NCBI RefSeq assembly: GCF_945859685.1
Contig: NC_079148.1
Span: 35,909,946-35,973,945 of the forward strand
DNA: 64,000 nucleotides
Direction: 5' to 3'
Source of the DNA: Eupeodes corollae
Taxonomy: Eukaryota; Arthropoda; Insecta; Diptera; Syrphidae
Shown: positions 47,501-57,560 of the stretch, one piece after another
How positions within the stretch are numbered: the first letter of the stretch is position 1
Layout of the letters: every line of letters begins with the position of its first letter
Translations under genes and position numbers: made by a program
The notes under the pieces: model-generated
Told to the model about the DNA's origin: nothing
The model's input: the letters and a program-made list of their open reading frames with translations, nothing else
Database searches by the model: none

Positions 47501-50500
47501 TGGCGTTAAAAAACAAATTGTTGGAATAAGAAAGAAATTTTCCCCTTCAACCTTTCAAAGGGAATGGTCTTAGTTATATTTAATGATCAAAAATATGTAT
47601 TTTTTTCGGACTGTTAAATTTTTTTTTATTTCAAAATCTCAAAATTTTAAACGTATATTTAGTAGAACTAAACAGCTGCATATCAAAAATAATTACAAAA
47701 ATGTATGTATGTAAAGGGCAGTTAAATTTTAAGGGCCGATGTTGATTTTGAATGAAACGCAAATTATTTAGGAAATTACTGTCATTTCCTTCATTATCAT
47801 AATATTAATATGGTTCAATTAATAATTTAACAAAATACCTCGCTGGCCCACGAGTTGACTTCGCCACCACCACGTAAAATAACACAGCCATTGAGTTTGT
47901 AGCGCAAAAGAGTCATTGTTTCGTTTGCGGTGTAGCAAGGGTCACCGTTCTTTTGAAACCACATATCGTCCACATCAATATCTTCCAATTCTGGCCATAA
48001 AAAGTTCATTGCCATCTCACGAAAGTAAACACCCTTCACAGTAACTGCGCGACCGTCCTTATTTTGAAAAAAATATGACCCGATGATGCTGCAAGCCCTT
48101 AAACCACAATAAAGAGTCACTTTTTTTGGGGAATTTTCTACAATCACTCTTGGATTATAATTCACCCAAATGCAGCAATTATGCTTATTAACGAATCAAC
48201 TGAGGTAAAAATGTGTCTCATCACTGGAGGTGATTTTCTTTGAAAATTGATCATCCTCTGTTGTTTCTTTTTAAAACCACATATTCTACAAGTCGTATTC
48301 TTCAATAACAGACAAAAAAAGTTATTTATAATATGACCATAACACTTCGAATTGCCCGTGACAGTCGTTCGAACGCCGTTTTCGAAGAAGTATAATCCAA
48401 TCACACCTCCGAACCTAAGACCAAACAGTGACTTTATGTGGATATTACGACCTCTCTTCAATAACTTGAGGATTTTTAGAACCCCAAATACAACGATTTC
48501 GTTTATAACAATGCGCTTCGTCACTGAAGACAATTTTGTTCGAAAATCGACGTCCACTATCTGTTCTACGAACTACAACCGATGCGCGACGTTCTGAATG
48601 GTCAGCTGGCTTCAGTTGTGTAGATCCAAATGCAAAATACGACATAATGTGCCGTAAGACAGTATTAATTCCTGGGACCGTCGAAGAATCGACACATTCT
48701 GACCTTCGGCAACACTATCAGTTACAGCAGCGATATTTTCAGTTTTATGATTAAAAATAGGATGATACACAAGCTTTAAAATATCTGTAACCAATCCAGT
48801 CTCTTCAAATTTCTTCACAATATTTCCAATTGATTGTAGCTGTGGCAGAATCACCATTTCTGTAGTAAGTTTTAAAAGTTTGTATGCGTTGTGCGATAGT
48901 TAATCGATCCGTTTTCCTATATGTCAGACATTTAACTGACAAAACAAAATTGGTTTTGACAGATGTTGAACTACAGCCTTATTTAATTCAGACTCTTTGC
49001 ATACAGGAACAGGTTTGTATGACCCAGTCGTAGGTTTTATATTTCACGATTCAATAAAGTCTTAAAAAAGCATATTCATTTTTAACTTTCCGTAGTAATG
49101 GATTCGATTTGTCAAATGGAAAATTTTGACATTTCTCGACGTTTCAAGGTCCCTAGAGTCGAAATAAAAGATTTTTAGAAAGATGCCCGTATGTCCGTAG
49201 TTCGCGACGTTTTTTTCGTCGTCCATAGCTCAAGAACCAGAAGAGATATCAATTTCAAATAAATTTTGTTATTCAGATAATAAGGCAAAAAGATGCAGAA
49301 AGGCCTCTCAAGAAAATTACGTGGGCGGTTTTTTTTATAAAAAAGGGGAACAATTTTGGTTAACCCTAAATATCTTACGAACCAAGAACGATAAAGACTT
49401 GAATTAAATTTTATATAACATATTGTAACGCGATACCAAACAAATATATTTTTTGAAAATAATCCAACTAACTGAAAAAATAATTTTACACCTACAAAAT
49501 TTTACGAATACAAAATGATTTTATCTCCAAAACAATTTTGTGAAACAAAAAATAATGTTTTTATCAACTGGTACAATTTTGAGAAAATCTAATTGAAAGT
49601 TTTTTTACAAAAAATAAAAACTTAAAAGAAAATTTAACAAAAGTTGCTAAAAATTGATTTCGACTCAAATACTTTTTCAAAAATTAAAGATTATGGCTTC
49701 CAATTACTTTTAGCTTATAAAAAATATTGTTGTCAATATTCAGTAAAATTTTTAGAAAAATTGAATTGACAGTTTTCTTACAAAAATTAAAAACCTAAAC
49801 AAAATTTAACAAAAGTTGGTAAAAATTGATTTTCTACTCAAATATCTTTTCAAAAATTTGAGATTGTGGCTTCCAACTTAATTTTGCTTATAAGAAAATT
49901 TGTTTTCAACATTCAGTAAAATTTTGAGAAAAATCGAGTTGACAGTTTTTTTACAAAACATAAAATATTAAAAGAAAATTTAACAAAAGTTGGTAAAAAT
50001 TTACTTCCGACTCAAATAGCTTTTCAAAAATTAAAAATATTGTCTTCAAACTATTTTTATTTTATGTTTTCGATATTCATTTGTTTTTTTAAAAATCGTC
50101 CGTTTTTTCCTCAAAAAATAAAACCTAAAAGTTTTCGACTAAAAATCGATTTAACAAAACTATATTTTCAAACTAAACTATTTCTTTATATGAAAAATAT
50201 TGTTGGTTATTTAAAAATTTGTAAAAATAATTCAACTAACAACTTTTTTAACCCTATAAACTTTTAAACATACAAGAAAAAATCTGACAGCTGCCATCTT
50301 ATAGTCATTTAAGCAATACACAGAATAATTGTTTGATTTCTTTTTAATGTTTTTGTAATATTCAATGTAAGCCATACTTGTACGCCTTACATAATATTCG
50401 TATGTATTAAATAAACATTTTTATCATTTTTGTGAATAAAGACATCCCCTGAAGAAGACGGCAATCACCGTCGAAACGTTGGGAAAAATCAGATGAAAAC

Positions 50501-52293
50501 TGTTTTCATTTAATTATCAAAAAGATCAACAAAGCCGATGATAATCACTACTTTAATTGTTCTCAAATCAAACATAAACATCAACTTGGTCAAAATTATA
50601 AATCATTGTCTAATTTATAGCGCGATTTCAATCCAAATCTCTACTGCACAAGTAATGGCAATATCAAAGGGTGTAATTTTTGTCACAAATTTTAAAAGGA
50701 AATAAGCTCTGCTTATTTTATAATGAAAGAAGCTTACATCAGTAGTAATCAAATTCTACATTTAGAGACCAAATATATCTGCTGAGTTCAATCACGTCAA
50801 ACATAACTAAGTGTCGTTAAATGTCAATGAGATTAACACAACTTTTTATGACAGCTAGCCAATCAGAGGCTCTAAAAATTTAAATATCCAATAATTTGGT
50901 TTGAGGAGAACTTTTTTGCATCTTGCTTCAGATTCATCAAAAACTTCTAAGTTTAATTTTAATTTGATTTTCTTTAATTTAAGATGGATATACATCCCGT
51001 CAGCTGGTTTACGAATGGTACAGTGATGATGCTGTCAATTTTGTTCCTGGAATGACATTAAATCAATTCGATTTGATTAGTATGTCACACAGGAATTCAA
51101 CATACGAAAGGAGAGAAGGGGAATTTTCAGTTCTACTTGTGGCATTCAATCTTAAAAGACACACAGGATATTTTCTTATTCAGGTATTATTCCTTAAGTA
51201 TAGCCCCAAAAGTCCACAAAAAACATATCATAGGAATATAAAATTTGTTTCTTGATGTGGAAAGTAGACCGTTTATTTTCAACTTCACTTAATATGTTTG
51301 CCATTATGGTTCAGTTGTCATTTAAATGGGAACTAACTTAGTCCTTTTTTTCACTACATCTTTTAGGTTTACGTGCCATGCATATTGATTGTAGTCCTAT
51401 CTTGGGTGTCCTTTTGGATACATCGTGAGGCAACAAGTGACCGAGTTGGTCTGTGCATAACAGCTGTGCTTACTTTATCAACTATCAGCCTGGATTCTCG
51501 AACGGATTTGCCAAAAGTCAAATATGCCACTGCCTTGGATTGGTTTTTGTTGATGAGTTTTTTATATTGCATTGCAACTTTACTTGAATTTGCAGGAGTT
51601 CATTATTTCACAAAGGTATTGAAGTTTTCCAATTTTTTTAAATGTCTTAAGAAAATAAAATAATGTTTTGATTTAATATAGACTGGAAGTGGAGAGATTC
51701 CAGTAAGTGAAGATGAATGGGAAGATGTCGATGAAATGGCTGAAGAATCCGATGGAGTCATAACGTCAGAGCATAAAAGCACAGATTCCATGAGAGGTTC
51801 ACCACAATCTGTGTCAGGAGCATTTCGAAAACGAAACTCAATGATTTGTCCAATATACAACGTACTGAAAATGATTTTAAATTTTTAGCACTTTCTGATG
51901 ACATATATTTTGAATATCAATTTCCAGGATCCAACTCTTATTTTTCAAGCCCCATCGTCACATGCTTCGACAATGGAAAGGACAACTCAAACCGAACCGC
52001 CAGTCACTTCGAAATGCAAACAAGTTTGGCTATGTTTCATTGGAGATGATAAATTTCGAAAACAACGAGAAAGAGATGCAACTGTCAAAGGTAAACATTT
52101 TAAGCAAATAGAATTAAAAAAATAATATTTTAATATTTGTTCCTTTTGTTTTTTGTTAACAGGAGGTCGCCATATGAATAGCGTTTCTCTGATTGATCAA
52201 GTTGCACGGATTGCATTTCCAGCTTCGTTTATATTATTCAATTTATTATATTGGCTGGCATATGGAATGTATAAAAAGGACTTTCCATGGTAG
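44224..52293 (+). CDS. CG8916: GABA-receptor-family ligand-gated ion channel subunit (CG8916-like)
   Basis: Exons: 44224-44504, 44581-44870, 44931-45091, 45224-45351, 45465-45547, 50984-51183, 51367-51615, 51682-51861, 51928-52090, 52163-52293. All joins are GT-AG and in frame, totalling 621 codons plus stop. Layout: signal-like hydrophobic stretch (about 14-31), long Ser/Thr-rich extension, ligand-binding domain from SKNISIILENLLKSYEQ, Cys loop C294-C308, M1-M3 (382-464), cytoplasmic loop, and M4 near the C-terminus. It assembles as a pentamer in the neuronal plasma membrane. Identity with CG8916 rests on recall and on exclusion of Rdl, Grd and Lcch3. The first exon could be preceded by non-coding ones. 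Uncertain points: the eighth donor (GTACTG) and the weak fifth acceptor. Confidence 0.87.
44581..44870 (+). CDS. CG8916: channel gene exon 2: Ser/Thr-rich region and start of ligand-binding domain
   Basis: Entered after TTATTGTCAG and left at GAAAAG/GTAAAG. Ends with YLSKNISIILENLLKSYEQ, the first helix of Cys-loop receptors, which includes an N-glycosylation site (NIS). Confidence 0.85.
44931..45091 (+). CDS. CG8916: channel gene exon 3: first beta strands
   Basis: Encodes VRTNILIRSMGPVSELDMDY, then MDCYFRQYWRDKRLSFKG and SLSLSIK. The MDYSMDCYFRQ.W.D.RL block is near-invariant in insect GABA-type subunits. Confidence 0.92.
45224..45351 (+). CDS. CG8916: channel gene exon 4: ligand-binding domain core
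   Basis: Encodes MLDKIWRPDTFFFNGKHSHI, then HTITVPNKLLRLSQDGDILY; WxPDTxFxNGK is the conserved loop A block. Confidence 0.92.
45465..45547 (+). CDS. CG8916: channel gene exon 5: Cys loop
   Basis: Encodes LTIKATCPMELKNFPMDRQ, then SCPLIIGS. The two Cys are separated by 13 residues with the FPMD signature. The acceptor (TAAAAAG) has a poor pyrimidine tract, but the frame and family fit demand it. Confidence 0.9.
46405..47306 (+). mobile_element. mariner/Tc1-like deletion derivative (same family as 18125)
   Basis: Terminal repeats AAGGGTGTCCCAAAATTAAC at both ends; TA at 46403-46404, with CA instead of TA on the right. The transposase frame begins MKRYTIEQRVFII, meets a TAA, and after AAVRKF jumps straight to FSSKIILSDEAHFHL, losing ~350 bases of the DNA-binding region. 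From there the catalytic domain is fully open (46556-47202), with SDEAHFHL, FQQDGATCHTA and CDLTPLDFFLWG. Its codon at the site of the other copy's nonsense mutation is intact (TAT). 902 bp; non-autonomous. Confidence 0.9.
46556..47202 (+). pseudogene. mariner transposase catalytic domain, N-terminus deleted
   Basis: Open for more than 210 codons and carries all three catalytic acidic positions, but no helix-turn-helix. It ends CMQSRGGHLSNVLFHT with a stop, showing what the uninterrupted C-terminus of this family looks like. Confidence 0.88.
47827..48960 (-). pseudogene. two fused mariner transposase relics
   Basis: Minus strand from 48.9 kb: LTIAQRIQTFKTYYRNGDSA (N-terminal HTH start), IVKKFEETGLVTDI, NVSILRRSQELILSYGTLCR, SNKIVFSDEAH (first Asp) and GGVIGLYFFENGVRTTVTGN, as far as NMWF. 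The sequence then restarts with another first-Asp region (KKITSSDETHFYLS) and continues NPRVIVENSPKKVTLYCG, IIGSYFFQNKDGRAVTV and DDMWFQKNGDPCYTANE. Two transposase copies are therefore joined head to middle. Frames shift repeatedly; no terminal repeats found. Confidence 0.75.
49084..50262 (+). mobile_element. 170-bp-unit element, copy 4 (tail lost)
   Basis: Starts AACTTTCCGTAGTAATGGAT with the usual head (CGACGTTTCAAGGTCCCTAG, TTCGCGACGTTTTTTTCGTC) and several tandem units (TTGATTTCGACTCAAATA, ATTGATTTTCTACTCAAATA and others). The GTGGGTCGCATCCCAGCC tail is absent. It lies inside intron 5 of the channel gene. Confidence 0.82.
50446..50483 (+). ncRNA. hammerhead-ribozyme-like motif of a Penelope-like element
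   Basis: CCC (50446-50448), CTGAAGA core (50449-50455), an extra A, stem II GACGG/CCGTC with loop CAATCA (50457-50472), GAAA (50473-50476), CGTT (50477-50480), then GGG (50481-50483) able to pair with the first CCC as stem I. AACGTT is self-complementary, as in the minimal stem III of Penelope-element hammerheads that can act as dimers. Only 3 bp of stem I are evident, so activity is uncertain. A Penelope-like coding fragment lies just downstream. Confidence 0.65.
50616..50783 (+). pseudogene. Penelope-like retroelement fragment, Cys-rich connector
   Basis: One frame reads RDFNPNLYCTSNGNIKGCNF, CHKF, stop, then KEISSAYFIMKEAYISSNQI and LHLETKYIC, stop. The CxxxxxxxxxCxxC pattern followed by a segment ending in TKYIC resembles the stretch between RT and GIY-YIG endonuclease in Penelope-like elements. 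Two stops. The call leans on the adjacent hammerhead-like motif. Confidence 0.5.
50984..51183 (+). CDS. CG8916: channel gene exon 6: loops F and C to pre-M1
   Basis: Encodes YGYTSRQLVYEW, NFVPGMTLNQFDLISMSHRN, FSVLLVAFNLKRHTGYFLIQ; the last block is the conserved lead-in to M1. Confidence 0.93.
51367..51615 (+). CDS. CG8916: channel gene exon 7: M1, M2 (pore) and M3
   Basis: M1 VYVPCILIVVLSWVSFWI, M2 DRVGLCITAVLTLSTISLDS and M3 ALDWFLLMSFLYCIATLLEF, ending HYFTK. With Arg407 as position 0', the residues are Asp -1', Ser -2', Gly 2', Thr 6' and Leu 9'. Confidence 0.95.
51682..51861 (+). CDS. CG8916: channel gene exon 8: cytoplasmic loop, part 1
   Basis: Acidic then basic (SEDEWEDVDEMAEES, FRKRNSMI). 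Exactly 60 codons if the donor is AAC/GTACTG at 51862. Reading through instead gives a stop at 51895-51897. Confidence 0.75.
51928..52090 (+). CDS. CG8916: channel gene exon 9: cytoplasmic loop, part 2
   Basis: Acceptor ATTTCCAG. Encodes DPTLIFQAPSSHASTMERTT, then VWLCFIGDDKFRKQRERDAT, and leaves at AAAG/GTAAAC. Confidence 0.78.
52163..52293 (+). CDS. CG8916: channel gene exon 10: M4 and C-terminus
   Basis: Encodes NSVSLIDQVARIAFPASFIL, then FNLLYWLAYGMYKKDFPW and stop TAG; the standard M4 of GABA-type subunits. Confidence 0.92.
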
Positions 52294-52429
52294 AGACTCG
52301 AAATAGGATATGGAGAAGTTAAGGAACTTTTCATCATCAGTTGTAATGTTGTAGCAGATAAAATGCATTTAGTTTAAAATTTAAACGTGAATATTTTGTT
52401 GTTGTTTTTTTTAGCTTTTTGTTATAATT

Positions 52430-52435
52430 AATAAA
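52430..52435 (+). promoter_or_regulatory. CG8916: candidate polyadenylation signal
   Basis: AATAAA 137 bases after the channel stop codon; a second AATAAA lies at 52528-52533. Confidence 0.5.
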
Positions 52436-52535
52436 TTAAATTGTTATTATATATGCTTGTTGATATTGTAATACAATTTAAAAACGTACAGGAAAACGCT
52501 GTTCAATTAAAAATTTATTATACAAATAATAAAAA

Positions 52536-55500
52536 AAAAAAATATCACAAAAAGGAAGTTTCTTATGCTAAATATTTTAATTGACAAATTCTTAAATCTG
52601 CCAAAATGCAGACCAATTTTTTTTCATTAAAATAAGTATTTTTAATTTTTTTTAAACTTTCTTTTCATTTAGGTTTACTTGTGTTAATCCTTGAGGGAAA
52701 AATATCATTTCCATTAATTTTGCATTCCGTAGTTGAAGCGATAGTGACTTGTACAACATAAGGTCTTTCATCCATATCCATAACGCCCAAATCTTTAAAT
52801 TTCATAGAGCCCAAAATTCGTCACAAGGCCCTAAAAGGAAAAGAAAATCGGCAGAAAACCAAAATCGAAATTCATAACGCCCAAATAAATTTTAAATAAA
52901 AGAACGTCCAAATTGTTAGTTATCATTTTGCCCAAAGGAATTTTGAATCAAGGTTTCATGACATTGGGGTTGGGTTGTGATATTTATTTTGGGCATAACG
53001 AAAACTAAAATTTCTATCGTTTCTAATGTCTTATCATTATTACTTAGCGACATATAACTCAAGTAATACAATTACATAAAACCCAAAAACAAAAATGTCG
53101 TAAAAAATATCACTAAGAAAAACGTATTTGTTACGCTTTCTTTACGTTCGGAGTCATTTCCGTCATTTTTTTTTGTTTAATGTTTACGTTTGGACTATAA
53201 AATTTACAATTCAAAATGTCATTGTGACCAAAATAAACAAAACATTTTTTAGAATGCCCAAATGTTGAAACTCAAGACATTTTGCAGGCGATAATGTAAT
53301 TTGGACGATATTTATTTTTAAAACTGACTAAGTCTACTCGTATATGACATTGGTTTTGGTATTGTGGAAATTCTTTTAAGCGATATGAGGTTTTTAACAT
53401 CTTGGCGTTATTTTATTAGGCAACAAGACCCAGAGCCTTAGGGACACCAGCATCCATAGTAAAACTTTATAAGTAGATGAGTCAACCTCTGAATTTTACA
53501 GAAACTCAAATCACAACTATATCATTTAATTATAGTGGAAAAAAATTTGGTTGACATAATTCGAAGAAACCATTTTTCGTTGTGAAGGGTTGGCAAATTT
53601 ATTTTTGTTTTCATTACTCACAGATTTGAAAATTATTAGTGTATTATTTTTAATAAATTTACCTTTGACTGAAACAAACAATTTTATTGTGCGTCTCGTC
53701 ACAGCTGGAAACTTAAAGAATGAAAACAAATTTGTTAGTTTTTACTTAAGCCATCTTGAACTTGAATTACAATATTATTTCACCTATAGAAAAAAAATTA
53801 AATATGCTAAATTGCAACAAAAATGCGTTTAAGGATTTCGTTTCAAGATTTATTAAACAGAAATATGTAAGGGTATCCTTAAAATTTAAAATTTTCATCT
53901 TACTAATTTTGCTAACCTGAAAAACTGACGCATTTAGAAATTCGACAATGCAATTTCTACAATTTCCTTTTTTTATTAGAATAAGGAATCTAGATCCTGC
54001 AATTTAAAAACATTGGACTTTTTCCTTTGATTTTTTTTTAAGTCGGATTGATTGAAAACATATTTTAAGATATTAGGGATCAGATGTATTTATCATTGGT
54101 TCTCATCATTGAAACAGATCATTGGATTTTTTTAAAAAGGTAAGAGTTGTTTTCTTTGAAACGATTACGATCTGAAATCAAAAATCAGCTGTTCAATAAA
54201 AAATATTTCATCATTCAAAAATGAACTAAAAGAAAAGTTTTGAGTTGAATAATGTATTTTCTTAGAATAATGTATTTTCTTAGTAGAACAAATCTACAAC
54301 TCATCAGATTCAAATTTGGATCAAAACATAGCAAATTTGATTCTTTTACTCGCTTTTAAATTTCAATGATCAAACCAAAGTCCGTAGCTTTAGCACTGCT
54401 CTGCTAATTAATAGCTTCCCTAATTTTAGTTAAATAAATTTTAACAACAAAATATGTAACTATGCTATGTTTTACAATAATACAAAATACATTTTTTTTT
54501 CTTTGTGCAAGAAAATGAATTCATGAATTTTGTTACTCGAATCTATTTTCTTAGTTGTTCAATTTTTGAATGATATAAATTATCATAGTGTTACGTAAGT
54601 AATTTTTGATTAATTTCAGCTTCAAAAAAATCGTTCGTTAACGTATTTTGAATAATGAAAACATTTAAATGTTTTGTTTCTTCAGTCATAGTGCAGCTGA
54701 TTGAAATAATTAAAAAAGTGGGTTTGAGCTAAAAAAAAGAACAAGAAGTCAGGACTGATAAGAACGACTCAAAATAAAATCTCAATAGTAAGTTCTTTAA
54801 GAAGAACAACCATAGAACAGTTAATAAACAAATATTTGTTGACAGTTATATGTACATAAATGTCAACTTGTCATTAGTGGTTAAGTTTTTACTTTAAAAT
54901 TTGATTATAAAGAATCAACAATTTTGTCGATGCTTTTCATTGACTAGACAAACAAATTAAACATGATAATGTTCTGAGAACCTAATCGCATATAATAAAG
55001 AAAAGAAAAGGCTTGAATGATAGGTATTTGTTTATGTTTATTGGACCGTTCAAAAGACAGGAAAATATCGAATCATAATTGATAAACAACCTTAATTCGA
55101 ATTTCTTTACTTTTTTGGTTTCTTATTTTTATATAAAAAGTTGAAAGTTACAGAGATTAAAAGATGACCATTTTTTTCTGTTTGACAAAAAAAAGGATAT
55201 TATGATTTCAAACGTAATAAAAGGCTTCTTAGCAGTTGTCATATTATATAAAGTTCACACGAACTTCATACACCCCAAACATAAGAAAGCGTTAAAGGAA
55301 AAAAGAAAAGTTTTTCTTTCTAAGAAAACATAATATCATGTTCAAAGTATTAAAAAAAATAGAAAGAAGAAAACGCATCATCACATACAATAGTTAAGTG
55401 GGAAAGAGTTGTTGACGATGATATTACACCCTAAGGGTATGCAATAAAGTGGACAAAATGGAAAATACTTTCAAGTATATGCTTACGCATTTTTTTCTAT

Positions 55501-55717
55501 TTGTTTTTTGCTTATGCCATTCATGTTTTGGAGATCTTTCTTGGTTTCCATAGTCTGAGACGTAGTAACGCAATTTTTGTTCATAACCCATTTTAATGCT
55601 ACAATTTATCACTTTCATGAAATGTTCCATGACCTACTCACGCATTGTCCTCGACACTTCACGAATTTCATCTTTAGTGCCTTGAACTGACAGTAAATTA
55701 TTGACGTTGGCTTTATA
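52536..55717. other. non-coding AT-rich DNA
   Basis: No genes recognised. 52780-53270 repeats a GCCCAAA-type heptamer at irregular spacing. Confidence 0.55.
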
Positions 55718-56640
55718 AAGGGTGATTTTTTTGAGGTTAGGATTTTCAGGCATTAGTATTTGACAGATCACGCGGGATTTCAGACATGGTGTCAAAGAGA
55801 AAGATGCTCAGTATGCTTTGACATTTCATCATGAATAGACTTACTAACGAGCAACAACGTCAAATTTTCAGTGAATGGGCCCTTGAAAAGTTGGCAGAAA
55901 ATCCGCTTTTTTATCGACAAATTTTGTTCAGCGATGAGGCTCATTTCTGGTTGAATGGCTACGTAAATAAACAAAATTGCCGCATTTGGAGTGAAAAGCA
56001 ACCAGAAGCCGTTCAAGAACTGCCCATGGATCCCGAAAAATGCACTGTTTGGTGTGGTTTGTACACTGGTGGAATCATTGGACCGATTTTTTCAAAGATG
56101 CTGTTGGACGCAGCGTTACGGTGAATGGCGATCGCTATCGTTCAATGCTAACAAACTTTTTGTTGCCAAAAATGGAAGAACTGAACTTGGTTGACATGTG
56201 ATTTCAACAAGATGGCGCTACATGCCACAAAGCTATGGCCATTTTGAGGGAAAACTTCGGAGAACAATTCATCTCAAGGAATGGACCGGTAAGTTGGCCA
56301 CCAAGATCATGCGATTTGACGCCTTTAGACTATTTTTTGTGGGGCTACGTCAAGTCTAAAGTCTACACAAATAAGCCAGCAACTATTCCAGCTTTGGAAG
56401 ACAACATTTCCGAAGAAATTCGGGCTATTCCGGCCGAAATGCTCGAAAAAGTTACCCAAAATTGGACTTTCCGAATGGACCACCTAAGACGCAGCCGCGG
56501 TCAACATTTAAATGAAATTATCTTCAAAAAGTAAATGTCATGGACCAATCTAACGTTTCAAATAAAGAATAGATGAGATTTTGCAAATTTTATGCGTTTT
56601 TTTTAAAAAAAAGTTCTCAAGCTCTTAAAAAATCACCGTT
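55718..56640 (+). mobile_element. mariner-like deletion derivative, second family
   Basis: Left end AAGGGTGATTTTTTTGAGG, right end read inward AACGGTGATTTTTTAAGAGC, each flanked by TA (55716-55717 and 56641-56642). 923 bp. The transposase starts MNRLTNEQQRQIFSEWAL, then jumps to LAENPLFYRQILFSDEAHFW (first Asp), so most of the DNA-binding part is missing. The rest of the catalytic domain is present in pieces. Confidence 0.88.
55831..56534 (+). pseudogene. mariner-like transposase, second family, frameshifted
   Basis: First frame to about 56100: SDEAHFWLNGYVNKQNCRIW, CTVWCGLYTGGIIGP. A frameshift near 56095 leads to RSVTVNGDRYRSMLTNFLLP, then NLVDM followed by a stop where the family has Trp, then FQQDGATCHKA (second Asp) and SWPPRSCDLTPLDYFLWGYV (third Asp), ending HLNEIIFKK. 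Related to, but distinct from, the 18125 family. Confidence 0.86.
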
Positions 56641-57560
56641 TATATCACGTGGCCCGGAAGAAAAAGATCTTAAAGAATTAAGTCGCAAAACCTTGGTACC
56701 CAGTTTTGATCGCTTTTAAGAAAAATAAAACAGTCAAGTAACTTTTCTTTCAAAATTACAATTATTTGGGTCTTATAGTGTCCTTGTTCAAAATATACGT
56801 CGTTCACATGAATATCTACCAATAGTGGCAGTAAAAATAATTGATTATAGTTCCTGAGGGCAATTCGATCACCTTAACAGCTGTACCAGTCTAATTTTAA
56901 TCCAATCACACCAGCAGCCTTAAAAATCGCACCAAACAGTCAAGGAGGAAGAGCCTTTTTAACCATCATTCTTTATTTTTTTAAGGCCCAATTGCAGAAG
57001 TTCTGCTTATTCATGTATCATTTGAGATGGAAATAGTCATCACAAATTCGGTCAATTTTGAATCCTCAATCAAGGACTCAATCAGCGAAGATACAATTTT
57101 ACGACTTCTTGCTTTAAAATAACATAAACAGCCTTAATACCTTTTTCCTTATGTAAATAATGGTAAGGGGAATTTTTTTTAGAAGCGTAGATTTCAATAA
57201 GAAATAAAACCCTTATCATTTATTGTTTTGTCTCAGAATACTTAGCTTTATTTTAAAGATAAGAATTTGCCAATACGCTTTAAAAATGATAAAAGTGGCA
57301 TTCCAGAGTTGGATTGAACCGGATAATTACCAGCAGAGAGGTCTAATTTTTTACCCCTTTTTGCTGTATGGGACCACTTTGGGGTTTTTTCGTTAGCAAT
57401 AAGTCACCGAATATTCTCTTTCAAGGCGTCAATCGTCAACAACGACTCCATATAACCAAAAAAACTAATAGTCCAGTGGTGTTAAATCCCACGATCTGGA
57501 GGCCAAGTCACAGACTTACAAGCAGAAATAATACGCTCGGCAAAAGTTCTCTAAAATAAA
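56641..57560 (-). pseudogene. decayed mariner-like transposase pieces
   Basis: The minus strand shows a third-Asp region at about 57440-57530 (VTWPPDRGI with broken DLTPLD, then GYMESL, IDALKENIR). Separately, lower down, a first-Asp region (YFHLK, YMNKQNFCNWALKK, about 57000-57060) is followed by FLLPLLVDIHVNDVYFEQ (second-Asp region, about 56790-56850). The order third-first-second means two relics or a rearrangement. Heavily mutated. Confidence 0.6.

Larger units (their letters stand above)
45548..50983 (+). other. CG8916: 5.4-kb intron 5 filled with transposon remains
   Basis: Donor AGCT/GTAAGT, acceptor TTAATTTAAG/ATGG. It holds a mariner deletion derivative (46405-47306), fused mariner relics (47827-48960), a 170-bp-unit element (49084-50262) and a Penelope-like fragment (50446-50783). 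The gene's other introns are all under 200 bases. Confidence 0.88.
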
